The notes under the pieces: generated by a model
Told to the model about the DNA's origin: nothing
Seen by the model: only the letters and a program-made list of their open reading frames with translations
The model's database searches: none
Made by a program: the position numbers and the translations under genes
Source of the DNA: Bacteroidales bacterium
Lineage (GTDB): Bacteria > Bacteroidota > Bacteroidia > Bacteroidales > F082
Direction of reading: 5' to 3'
Assembly (NCBI GenBank): GCA_013141455.1
Contig: JABFQW010000053.1
Span: 29,322 to 93,321, forward strand
Length of the DNA stretch: 64,000 nt
In this document: piece after piece, positions 25,501 to 32,592 of the stretch
Position numbering within the stretch: position 1 is the first letter of the stretch
Layout: the number at the start of each line of letters is the position of its first letter

Positions 25501-28500
25501 AACCGGTCTTGGGATCGTATAAGGCACTCTGAACAAAATCAGTATTGTTAACCTTGGTAATAGTTTTAGTGAGAAAACGATGATTATAATCGGGACTATA
25601 CTCATATTCTGTTATACGGTCCTCAACAGCCGGATCGTTATAATTTGGCGCTTCGATCGTTCTTTTCGCTATATTCCCAAAAATATCATACTCAAATGAA
25701 GTGGTAATAAGATAATCATTGGCGTTGTTTGGTGTAAAAAATTCCTTTTGGAGTGAAGGGTATTGTTGTTTCGGGTCGTTTAGTGGATAATATATATAGT
25801 TATAGTTCTGCGAAAATTCTAAGGGGTCATCGAAACTTTTATTGATCGTATTTTTATTTGACACTCTTGAAATAATCCAGTCAGCGATATCGTAGTAATT
25901 ATATTGATAGTTGTTAATTGTATAAAAGTCATATAATGTTGTTGGCGCAGTTAAATCTCGATATCCTTCATCAACGTATGTTTTCAAACTGGTAAGGTTA
26001 CCATACACCTTGTCGCCATTGTTGTAGAATTTTTCAGTCCTGATGGTTTTTACATATTCGCTTTCAGGATCGCCTGTGCTATATATATTATAGAGTGATA
26101 CTGGCGTATAATTGAATATCCTTTTATTTCCAAAATCGACTACTGTATTTTCGTAAAATGATTGTGAAAGCAGTGTAGCACCGCTATATATTTTTTGTTT
26201 TTGAACATAAGAATAAAAATAGGTGTTGTTGATTGTACTTGACACGATGTTTTTAATGCCTGTTGATGGATTAAGTGAGATAGTTTGTTTGAAGCCAAGA
26301 AAACCTTTCCCTTCCAGATGTACTTTTGCACCCTCATACTTATATGTTTGCATAAATTGACCACCAATTCCATCATCTTTTGATACAGAACTCACTACAT
26401 ATTTTGCCGGTTGAATATTTTTTACCTTACTCAAAACCTCACTGTCCTTGGTGTAAATGGTATTATTCGTAAGCGGATCATACGCAATATGTGTTACATT
26501 ACCCAACCCATTCGTAATTGTCTGAATAAGTTGGCTTTCCTCGTTTTTATGAAAAAATATTGCCCAACTTCGATTATAGGTTCCTGTTTCAAAAACGAAA
26601 CCATCCTTTTTACCATCACCATTGAAATCACAATTCCCATATCGATTATCGAATAAAAAGGTCGAAAAATATAATGGCCCTTCCTTTAAAACAGATTCTT
26701 TTTGTAATGAACTTCCGTTTGAATAATAGGTATCCCAATAAATCCCTTTAAATTCCCATTCACTATGGCTGTCAAGCCTTGTAAAATATGAATAGATAAG
26801 TAAAATATCATCCTTACCATCGCCATTGAAGTCGGATACAATATAATTTTCGTAATCATTATATTGCTTAGTCATGTTTGAGTTAGGAAATGAAATGCCA
26901 GTATTCATAATATTTGCATTGCCTTTCCCATCGAATAGGCGTATGGTTAATGTGGTTGGTGTTGCTGTATTGACATTGATAATATCTGTAATGCCATCTC
27001 CGTTAATATCTCCTGTAAATCGTGGGTTTCCGACATTTGGAAAATTGAAACTGCCATCATATATTTTTTCTAACGTTAAATTAGTTTCATTTAATCCATA
27101 TACGCTACTAATATTTTGATCTGTTTGAATCAATAAATCCGATTTTCCGTCTCCATTAAAATCACCGGGCTGTACTTTAAGATTATTATATGTACTGTAA
27201 TAATGGTACCCATCTATACCCAGAATATCATCTTCCAGCAACGAAACCAGGGTGGTCCCATTATACTCATATATATCAATTTGATAATGGAATCCATTTT
27301 GATTTGCTTCATTTCTGATAAGGAGAAGTTCACTTACCCCGTTTCCATTAAAATCAGAAGGTGCAAATTCGACATGGTTTTGAATATACATGCAAGGTTT
27401 TACCAAATAAGCATTCACAAATCCTGTTCCTGTTGATTTATAATAATAAAAAAAAGTATCATCAACTCTTACAATATCGTCCAAACCATCACTATTGTAA
27501 TCTATTGCAACAAAATGACTAAAGTTCCATCCTGTCATAGAGCCTATTACAACTTTATTAAAACTAATCCCATCATTTCCGGTTGCATAATAAACAGACC
27601 AAACATCATACACTTTTTCTTCATTTTCATCAAGGGTATAATGAGCAGTAACAATATCAGACTTTCCATCTCCGTTAAAATCACCGGTTGTTATGTCTGC
27701 ATCATTAATATCGGTGATGCTCGTTGCCTCAATAGTAAGTGTATCGGTTGTAACACCGCCCCATTCTAAATTAGTAGCATTAAATTGACCAACCTTCCCT
27801 TCATCCCACAAGGTTATCTTTTCGAGATGGGTATATAGATGGGTATATGGGTCATTCAATTCATAGCTAAGGCTATATGTTTTTATTGTGACATTATTAT
27901 ATTTGATCTCAATATTATCAAGCAGTGCTTGTGATAAAAAGGAACTTCCATACAAATAGTATTGAATAGGATCTGGTCTGTTAAACAAGTAGTTAAACTT
28001 TACAATATATAGTGGTGTACCCGTTCCATTTGCCCCATATTTTACCTCTGAAATATTCCCTGTACCGGATATTTCAGAATAAACAAATTCGATAAAATTT
28101 CCCTTTCTATCCGTAATTTTATTCATATACCATGTTAAAACATCAGATCGTCCCGGTGCTTCAATTTTTGAATTCACAGTGTTTCCATATTCAATTATAT
28201 TTCCACCTTTTGTGTAAACTTTAAACCATGAAGGCATGCCATTAATGATATTATAGGGGACTATTTTTGAAAAGGTCTCAATCTTTGTCCGATACTCATT
28301 AGTATTGATTGGTATAAGACGGTTTCCGTCCAACATAAGCTTGTCATTGTCATCATAATCAATGCCATCAACCCCTCCATCATTGTAGATATTCGTCCCT
28401 GTTCGTGTAATTGATGATAGTCCGGCAATAGACCAACCCATTCCCATAATTCCATTGCTCCCGTTGCTATTATACGTCAGTGCCAATTGCGGAGTCACTC

Positions 28501-28690
28501 CATTAATTCCGGGAGGTAAATCAATAGGGATAGAATAAGTTGCAGCTCCAGCAGGTGAAACACCAAAATTACCCGGAAGAGTACCAACAGGATTTGTTGT
28601 ATTTACTCTCTCACCCTCTGTATCTCCAGTTTGTCCTATACTTGAAAAGTAAAAAAGACTAGAAAATAGAATAAAAAATAGGGTTCTCAT
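22544..28690 (-). CDS. Secreted SpvB/FG-GAP/RHS-repeat protein with variable tip (polymorphic toxin type)
   Basis: A 2048-residue protein. Signal peptide MRTLFFILFSSLFYFSSIGQ is followed by an SpvB/TcB-like N-terminal domain (about 30-320, with PGINGVTPQLALTYNSNGS), an integrin-like FG-GAP/VCBS beta-propeller with Ca-binding loops DFNGDGKSD and similar (about 330-750), a TcdB-middle-like region, then YD/RHS repeats (about 1080-1740) and the core end RFLSPDPF and NRYSYCVNNPLKFTDPSGY (about 1750-1783). The final 266 residues differ from any family I know and have a hydrophobic stretch before the end. The C-terminal tip is where toxin domains lie in RHS proteins. No T9SS domain is present. It is co-transcribed with the small genes on either side. 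Confidence 0.9.
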   Translation of the reverse strand: MRTLFFILFSSLFYFSSIGQTGDTEGERVNTTNPVGTLPGNFGVSPAGAATYSIPIDLPPGINGVTPQLALTYNSNGSNGIMGMGWSIAGLSSITRTGTNIYNDGGVDGIDYDDNDKLMLDGNRLIPINTNEYRTKIETFSKIVPYNIINGMPSWFKVYTKGGNIIEYGNTVNSKIEAPGRSDVLTWYMNKITDRKGNFIEFVYSEISGTGNISEVKYGANGTGTPLYIVKFNYLFNRPDPIQYYLYGSSFLSQALLDNIEIKYNNVTIKTYSLSYELNDPYTHLYTHLEKITLWDEGKVGQFNATNLEWGGVTTDTLTIEATSITDINDADITTGDFNGDGKSDIVTAHYTLDENEEKVYDVWSVYYATGNDGISFNKVVIGSMTGWNFSHFVAIDYNSDGLDDIVRVDDTFFYYYKSTGTGFVNAYLVKPCMYIQNHVEFAPSDFNGNGVSELLLIRNEANQNGFHYQIDIYEYNGTTLVSLLEDDILGIDGYHYYSTYNNLKVQPGDFNGDGKSDLLIQTDQNISSVYGLNETNLTLEKIYDGSFNFPNVGNPRFTGDINGDGITDIINVNTATPTTLTIRLFDGKGNANIMNTGISFPNSNMTKQYNDYENYIVSDFNGDGKDDILLIYSYFTRLDSHSEWEFKGIYWDTYYSNGSSLQKESVLKEGPLYFSTFLFDNRYGNCDFNGDGKKDGFVFETGTYNRSWAIFFHKNEESQLIQTITNGLGNVTHIAYDPLTNNTIYTKDSEVLSKVKNIQPAKYVVSSVSKDDGIGGQFMQTYKYEGAKVHLEGKGFLGFKQTISLNPSTGIKNIVSSTINNTYFYSYVQKQKIYSGATLLSQSFYENTVVDFGNKRIFNYTPVSLYNIYSTGDPESEYVKTIRTEKFYNNGDKVYGNLTSLKTYVDEGYRDLTAPTTLYDFYTINNYQYNYYDIADWIISRVSNKNTINKSFDDPLEFSQNYNYIYYPLNDPKQQYPSLQKEFFTPNNANDYLITTSFEYDIFGNIAKRTIEAPNYNDPAVEDRITEYEYSPDYNHRFLTKTITKVNNTDFVQSALYDPKTGLTNSTTDVNGLTTEYSYDSFGRLNRTVLPDGNQIVNELHWSDGHVDNPPFGLFYTMNQASGQEEALTFYDNTGRDHKQVAYTFDGTTKAYMNKVYYGAAETGQGKLKEQTEPYFAGETALKTRFQYLPTGQVKKVIADNAEIEYVYRDLTFVTRNLTTGKSSFTNINAVGNTIAAGDTSGIISYKYNSAGKPIVITNGEGANQSIITMFYNPAGFQDSLVDPDAGLTSYKYNPFGELLSQIDAKGNNYMMKYDVLGRLTEKKLNDPVQITTYTYDGINSLGLPKTITGWNGISSSFTYDQFTRLISKSETIEGNTFTSNYAYDIFGNLKNEIWPSGYANNYEYKNGYLCKVVDGRTNEPLWQLNKMNARGQIKEYLLGNDLTTTKDYDVYGLPVKITTSRNVQNLTYKFDATTGNLNWRRDLNDLATPNDDLYETFTYDTEILNSRLTSWSVYGGQSSAIVYGNNGNIEKKTDVGNQYLYQVNGTTGGPHAVGGIVQPTADYLQNAGQQDIEYTPFNKVSTIKHIDGRTKLSITYGPDETRKISILTKTSNGGINTFYKKKYFIGSNYEVEKDELGRERKLHYLYGGDGLFAIYVIEKDTGIIKYIHKDYQGSYQTITDSKGNVIEELSFDPWGRRRNATDWSFTNMPTSFLFDRGYTGHEHLDEFKLINMNGRVYDPFIARFLSPDPFVQNPSYSQSFNRYSYCVNNPLKFTDPSGYLDRPIFGEGEGHGGGTVIEYTNPYFGPGYKGGMTPVSGNNWVNQYWSESENFERTSRLGFDNRYGEGAWDIGNKLNSNPSTRQDWQSGKISLNEIRRDGGYWITVGVPVDDMYNEVVLDEKGQIVPVNLPAVGLTPIWVSTGSLPGGGFFEGAFDVNNIIDNTISLTTGVVVGVQKISNAVSEKKYEVISKIPILHTVGRLTGALSVAYNLNKFGQDPTQNWWNGVEAMGQIGFWMFGGAQAELIYNLSTMGIDASIEGYNYYKRRR

Positions 28691-28749
28691 TTTTATATGA
28701 TTTAATTGGTTGCTAATTAAATTTAAAGTTTGAAAGAATATGATTTAGG

Positions 28750-29196
28750 CTATTGTTTGATTATTTTCCAGCTTTCTACCTTATTGTTTTTACGAACTTT
28801 TAGAAAATAAATTCCGGCAGTATATTGTTGCATTTCGATAGTGGAGTTGCTGTCAATTAATTTAAACGAAGCTAATAATTCAGCATTCATTGAATACAAA
28901 TAACCTTCTGCACTTGCATCTCCTACCAAACCCGCAAACACTATATGAATATTATCTGTCGTTGGATTCGGATAAACTGCAATGGTGAGGTTTTCAAGTT
29001 GCTGATTCGCAAGTTTTATTGATGTTTCAGGTAAAATGGTATCAGCAAGGGTTTCTTTTAATTCCTTGTTCACGATAAGCCTGGTAATTCTGTTACCAGA
29101 TTCATCGTAATTAAAAGTAACGTTTTGGGCATAGCTGCTCAAGGTAAATAGCAGTAAACTAAGTGAAAACAAAACAAGTAATCCGATTTTTTTCAT
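28750..29196 (-). CDS. Short T9SS C-terminal-domain protein with one YD motif
   Basis: A 148-residue secreted protein. A signal peptide (about 1-23, ending SSYAQ) is followed at once by NVTFNYDESGNRITRLIV, a single RHS-type YD motif, then a short linker and a type A T9SS sorting domain from about residue 72 (IAVYPNPTTDNIHIVF) to the end (GIYFLKVRKNNKVESWKIIK). It is thus almost nothing but an RHS motif and an export/anchor domain. It lies 59 bases upstream of the RHS gene on the same strand and has a -7 element at 29237-29244. It could be an anchor or partner for the RHS protein, or the ends left by an internal deletion of a larger RHS gene. Confidence 0.82.
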   Translation of the reverse strand: MKKIGLLVLFSLSLLLFTLSSYAQNVTFNYDESGNRITRLIVNKELKETLADTILPETSIKLANQQLENLTIAVYPNPTTDNIHIVFAGLVGDASAEGYLYSMNAELLASFKLIDSNSTIEMQQYTAGIYFLKVRKNNKVESWKIIKQ

Positions 29197-29236
29197 GGCG
29201 ATTGGTTTTATAATATAGAACGATTTTTTACTTTGC

Positions 29237-29244
29237 CAAAGATA
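29237..29244 (-). promoter_or_regulatory. Bacteroidota -7 promoter element of the RHS operon
   Basis: On the minus strand this reads TATCTTTG, matching TAnnTTTG, 40 bases before the start of the short T9SS gene. It probably drives that gene, the RHS gene and the membrane gene. Confidence 0.6.
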
Positions 29245-29265
29245 ATTTGGGTGGAAGGAAATATC

Positions 29266-29304
29266 TTATACAAAAAGTGTATAATTAATTCGTTATCTGT
29301 ATAA
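29266..29304. promoter_or_regulatory. Three-half-site operator between the XRE gene and the RHS operon
   Basis: TTATACA (29266-29272) and TGTATAA (29278-29284) are perfect inverted half-sites with a 5-base spacer. A third TGTATAA follows at 29298-29304, with 20 bases between equal half-site starts (two helical turns). The cluster lies between the RHS operon promoter and the divergent XRE gene and is a likely binding site for the XRE protein. Confidence 0.55.
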
Positions 29305-29338
29305 AAATTTCGATTTTTGCATAAACAACCTACTAAAC

Positions 29339-29680
29339 ATGAATATTGGTCTTAAAATAAAAGAGATCCGGGAACTTCGAAATTTCACACAGGAGCATAT
29401 GGCTGAACGACTTGGTATTTCTCAGGTTTCGTACAGCAGGATCGAAAACGAACAGACTAAGCTGGATTTAAAAAGGTTTCATGATATTGCCAGAATCCTT
29501 GAAATTGATCCTTCATTAATTCTGAACTTTGACAAAAGTAAAATATTTGACAAATGTCAGCAATGCGATAAAAGTTATTATAGCACCTACGCACTAAACG
29601 ACTTGGAAAGAATTCGTTTACTCGATAGGATTGGTTTACTTGAGATCGAAATTGAGAAATTGAGAAATCGAAAAGGCTAA
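29339..29680 (+). CDS. XRE-family transcriptional regulator
   Basis: A 113-residue DNA-binding protein. The helix-turn-helix XRE domain covers residues 5-62 (IKEIRELRNFTQEHMAERLG, SQVSYSRIENEQTKLDLKRF). The C-terminal part carries a Cys pair (DKCQQCDKSYY), possibly a redox or metal site, then a short coiled coil (LLEIEIEKLRNRK) for dimerisation. It is divergent from the RHS operon with 142 bases between them, and the palindromic half-sites there are its likely target. A role as repressor of the RHS operon and itself is inferred. It is not paired with an evident toxin of a type II system. Confidence 0.8.
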   Translation: MNIGLKIKEIRELRNFTQEHMAERLGISQVSYSRIENEQTKLDLKRFHDIARILEIDPSLILNFDKSKIFDKCQQCDKSYYSTYALNDLERIRLLDRIGLLEIEIEKLRNRKG

Positions 29681-29683
29681 GTT

Positions 29684-29967
29684 GGGTTTGTTGAAAATCA
29701 TTTTACTCATTGATATTGAATAATATATATGATGATTTGTAAGAAGTAAATGCAAGCAATTTTAAGTGCAATCAAATAATGCGTGCACTTAAAATTTCCG
29801 TCTGTCGAAAAATTATCCCGGAGGGATAAAAAGTTTATAGAAAATAGATCAAACATGCAAATATGCGACCCCGGCCGGGGTCGAACAGCTTTCTCATCAT
29901 CATTTTCTACAAACATATGGCCTCTACAAGGTCAAACCGAAACTACATTGAGTTTTTCAGCAGACCC
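29684..29967 (+). mobile_element. MITE-like element, copy A
   Basis: A 284-bp non-coding element, nearly the reverse complement of copy B at 35761-36041. The right end is GTTTTTCAGCAGACCC; the left end, GGGTTTGTTGAAAA, is a decayed form of the matching inverted repeat. Inside are two GC-rich dyads, ATCCCGGAGGGAT and GACCCCGGCCGGGGTC. No transposase is encoded, and no clear target duplication is seen for this copy. It fills most of the 354-base gap between the XRE gene and the M23 peptidase. Confidence 0.75.
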
Positions 29968-30034
29968 TTCTATTTTGTAATTCAAATGCTTTTTCTGAAT
30001 TAAATATACTTCATAGATGTGAAGGAATGATGTA

Positions 30035-31321
30035 TCAGGGATTCGTTTGAACAGGAATACTATCAGTTTTAATCACTACAAGCGTACTGTCAGTTTTTAA
30101 CACTTTTTCGAGTAACTCCTGTTGTTCACGTACCTGAAAAAGATATTTCTCAAGATATTGTTTTTCAATCGGTTTTGCCGGTGGCGATTCCATGGTCAGT
30201 GGGTTGATAGGTGTATTGTTACGGAAAACCCTGAAATCGAGATGCGGTCCGGTTGATAACCCAGTGCTTCCCACATATCCGATCAATTGTCCCTGCGAAA
30301 CCCGTGATCCGTTGGTGATACCTTTTGCAAAACCTTTCAGATGCATATAGGCCGTGGTATAGGTACCGTTATGCCTGATATACAAATAATTGCCGCCACC
30401 CCCAGCCTGAAATCCTTTTTTAATTATGGTGCCTTCACCAATCGAAAAAACAGCTGTCCCCGATGGAGCAGCATAATCAACTCCATGGTGTGGCCGGCTT
30501 TTTTTGAGAATCGGATGGTACCGGCTATTTGTGAATGTTGAGCTGATACGACTATATTTTAAGGGTGCTTTCAAAAACGCCCGCATCAAACTTTGTCCGG
30601 TCTCATCAAAATAATCACTTTCGTCGTTTTGCTCAAAACGGAATGCAAAATAATCTTTGCCATAATGGTTGAACCGGGCCGAGAGTATCTTTCCGATGCC
30701 GATAGGTTTCCCTTCAACATAAAATCGTTCGTAAATAACTTCAAAACGGTCGTTTTTCTGAATCCCGAAGAAATCGATTGTCCAGGCATAAATCTCGGAA
30801 AGTTCACCCGAGAGATTTGGGTCGTAACCCTGGTCAATCATCGCATTCCAAAGCGAAGATGTGATAACTCCTTCGGCGCTTTCAATTTTTTGTTCCACAT
30901 CTTTGTGGCCGAGCCTGATATTGATTGAATCGGTCAAACTGAAAATGGCATAATCGGTAGCATTGATTTCATAAACGAGAAATACCGGAATCAATGGCTT
31001 ACCGGGTCTGAACATTACAGTATACGCATTACCTGCCTTTATTTTTCGGGTGTCGAATACATGGCGATATTCTTTCGCCAATTTGTCAATCACCGCGTAA
31101 TCAACCCTGTACGATTCGAGAATACTTGACAGAAACTGCCCGTTTCGTACCCAGCCATGACTTATTTCAAGCGAATCAATATTAATATCATACAATAACC
31201 TGGGCAGGTTAACAGCTATAACTTCTTCTTTTTCAATTAGTTTATTACTTCTGAAACAAGCTGAAATGCTTATCGTGATGGCAATAAAACAGAGGGTATA
31301 AATTATTTTTCGGATTTGCAT
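30035..31321 (-). CDS. M23-family peptidoglycan endopeptidase, lipoprotein
   Basis: A 428-residue LytM/M23 protein that likely cuts peptide cross-links in peptidoglycan. The N-terminus has a lipobox-like end (ITISISAC, Cys22), giving a periplasmic lipoprotein. A long N-terminal half (about 40-260) with OapA-like features precedes the M23 domain (about 265-385). Zinc ligands are His and Asp of RPHHGVDYAAP (about 279-285). The usual H-x-H of the third motif reads GPHLDFRVF (about 358-366), Asp in place of the second His, as in some Bacteroidota relatives. A C-terminal coiled tail follows. It stands alone. Confidence 0.87.
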   Translation of the reverse strand: MQIRKIIYTLCFIAITISISACFRSNKLIEKEEVIAVNLPRLLYDINIDSLEISHGWVRNGQFLSSILESYRVDYAVIDKLAKEYRHVFDTRKIKAGNAYTVMFRPGKPLIPVFLVYEINATDYAIFSLTDSINIRLGHKDVEQKIESAEGVITSSLWNAMIDQGYDPNLSGELSEIYAWTIDFFGIQKNDRFEVIYERFYVEGKPIGIGKILSARFNHYGKDYFAFRFEQNDESDYFDETGQSLMRAFLKAPLKYSRISSTFTNSRYHPILKKSRPHHGVDYAAPSGTAVFSIGEGTIIKKGFQAGGGGNYLYIRHNGTYTTAYMHLKGFAKGITNGSRVSQGQLIGYVGSTGLSTGPHLDFRVFRNNTPINPLTMESPPAKPIEKQYLEKYLFQVREQQELLEKVLKTDSTLVVIKTDSIPVQTNP

Positions 31322-31500
31322 ATTGAGTTAATAACAGACAATTTGACAAACAAACAATGCTTACCAGTCAGCCGTGATGAATTGCAAAAATAGAAGAAAT
31401 TAAAGAATTACCCCGAAATTAGTTCGCCAAATGTACCAATCGCATCATTTCGGATATTATTAACTATTATGATTATCCACTTGCGTACCTGATTTTTAAT
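31322..31500. other. Gene-free stretch upstream of the M23 peptidase
   Basis: AT-rich and without an open frame. It must hold the promoter of the minus-strand M23 gene, but no clear -7 element stands out. Confidence 0.35.
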
Positions 31501-31594
31501 TTCTCTGCGGTTCTCTGCGTCTTCTTTGCGTAACTCTGCGGTAAAAAAAAATTAACCGCAGAGATTCTGAGTTTTTGCGCAGAGAACCGCAAAG
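31501..31594. repeat. Inverted repeat of CTCTGCG/CTTTGCG units
   Basis: Left arm 31502-31543 and the complement of right arm 31554-31594 are similar: CTCTGCGGTTCTCTGCGTCT against CTTTGCGGTTCTCTGCGCAA and onward, with an AT-rich centre. It has the same layout as the element at 6553-6646 and lies in a 567-base gene-free stretch. Transcribed, it would form a long imperfect stem. Confidence 0.65.
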
Positions 31595-31888
31595 CTATAG
31601 CTTGTTGACCAATCTTTTTATTCCATCAACTACAGATTTATGCGGTAGCCAACATCCAACCTAGCTTCTTTATAAACTAACGGCAAAGGATTTTGATTTT
31701 CGACTTGTAAACCGGCCTATTGTAATTCGTAAAACAAAAATCCAGGTAAGCCCTTTTAAGAAAAACTGAACAAAGTGATTTATATACGTCAATTGCGCAA
31801 CCGATTATTTTTTCGGATATACCATTCTGTAATATGATTAACTATTTTAAAAGGTTTATTTGCTTAAGTAAGCAAGCGGATAGTCATA
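31595..31888. other. Gene-free stretch downstream of iorB
   Basis: AT-rich; no open frame or terminator-like stem that I can defend. Confidence 0.3.
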
Positions 31889-32470
31889 TTAACTATTATC
31901 CCTGACGTACTGCAAACCTGCATTTTTTGCACTTAAATTCATATTGATCATATCCTCACCTTTATTTTTAAACAGGTTACGGATAGCATTATCAATACTT
32001 TGAGGGTTTAAGCCAAGAAAAGGCACTGCAGCTCCAAGAATAACCATATTGGCCGCCTTCACCGAACCACACTCCTTAGCTATGGCATCTGCATCAAGGG
32101 TGTAATAGTTGTTTTGCTTCCAAATCTCCATTAAAATGACCTCCAGATCAGGATAGTTATTGATGTTAATGAACGGATTTATGCTGGTAATGATCAAACC
32201 GTCAGCCGAGAGCATGGGCAGATATCGCAACGATTCCATCGGTTCTACCGAGATAATTAGATCTGCCTTCCCTTCTGGAATGAGGTCGGAGGAAATCTCA
32301 TCGGACGACAGTCTGAGATGTGATTGCACAGCCCCGCCCCGCTGACTCATACCATGAACCTCGGCTTGTTTTAAAAATAATCCTTCTTCGATGGCGGCAA
32401 GGCCAATACATGCTGCAATACTCAATATTCCCTGACCTCCAACGCCGGCCAAAATGATATTTTTTCTCAT
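31889..32470 (-). CDS. iorB: Indolepyruvate oxidoreductase subunit beta
   Basis: A 193-residue gamma-domain subunit of 2-oxoacid:ferredoxin oxidoreductases. The glycine-rich N-terminal motif GVGGQGILSIAACIGLAA (about 9-26) and the QAEVHGMSQRGGAVQSHLRL segment (about 36-55) are characteristic of IorB. With IorA it oxidatively decarboxylates arylpyruvates such as indolepyruvate to aryl-acetyl-CoA and reduces ferredoxin; the reverse reaction is also known for aromatic amino acid synthesis. iorA lies 114 bases upstream on the same strand, so the pair is an operon. Confidence 0.9.
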   Translation of the reverse strand: MRKNIILAGVGGQGILSIAACIGLAAIEEGLFLKQAEVHGMSQRGGAVQSHLRLSSDEISSDLIPEGKADLIISVEPMESLRYLPMLSADGLIITSINPFININNYPDLEVILMEIWKQNNYYTLDADAIAKECGSVKAANMVILGAAVPFLGLNPQSIDNAIRNLFKNKGEDMINMNLSAKNAGLQYVRDNS

Positions 32471-32544
32471 TTCATTTTAAATTTGTAAAAGTATCTTTAT
32501 CTTATTCAAAAAATGTCTGCCAAATGAAGTATTAAACTACGAAA

Positions 32545-32592
32545 TCAACCAATCAACCTCTCAACCAATCAACCTCTCAACGTATCAACCTT
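32545..32592. repeat. Three tandem 16-bp units
   Basis: TCAACCAATCAACCTC occurs twice in direct succession (32545-32560 and 32561-32576), followed by an imperfect third copy that runs into the 3' end of iorA. A simple tandem repeat in the iorA-iorB spacer. Confidence 0.6.

Noticed and set aside
29783..29980. A 65-codon open frame within MITE copy A.
   Set aside because: The matching stretch in copy B does not keep the frame, and the element is built of dyads and end repeats, not codons.
32545..32592. A possible small CRISPR array.
   Set aside because: The 16-bp units are directly adjacent with no spacers and no cas genes are near; it is a simple tandem repeat.
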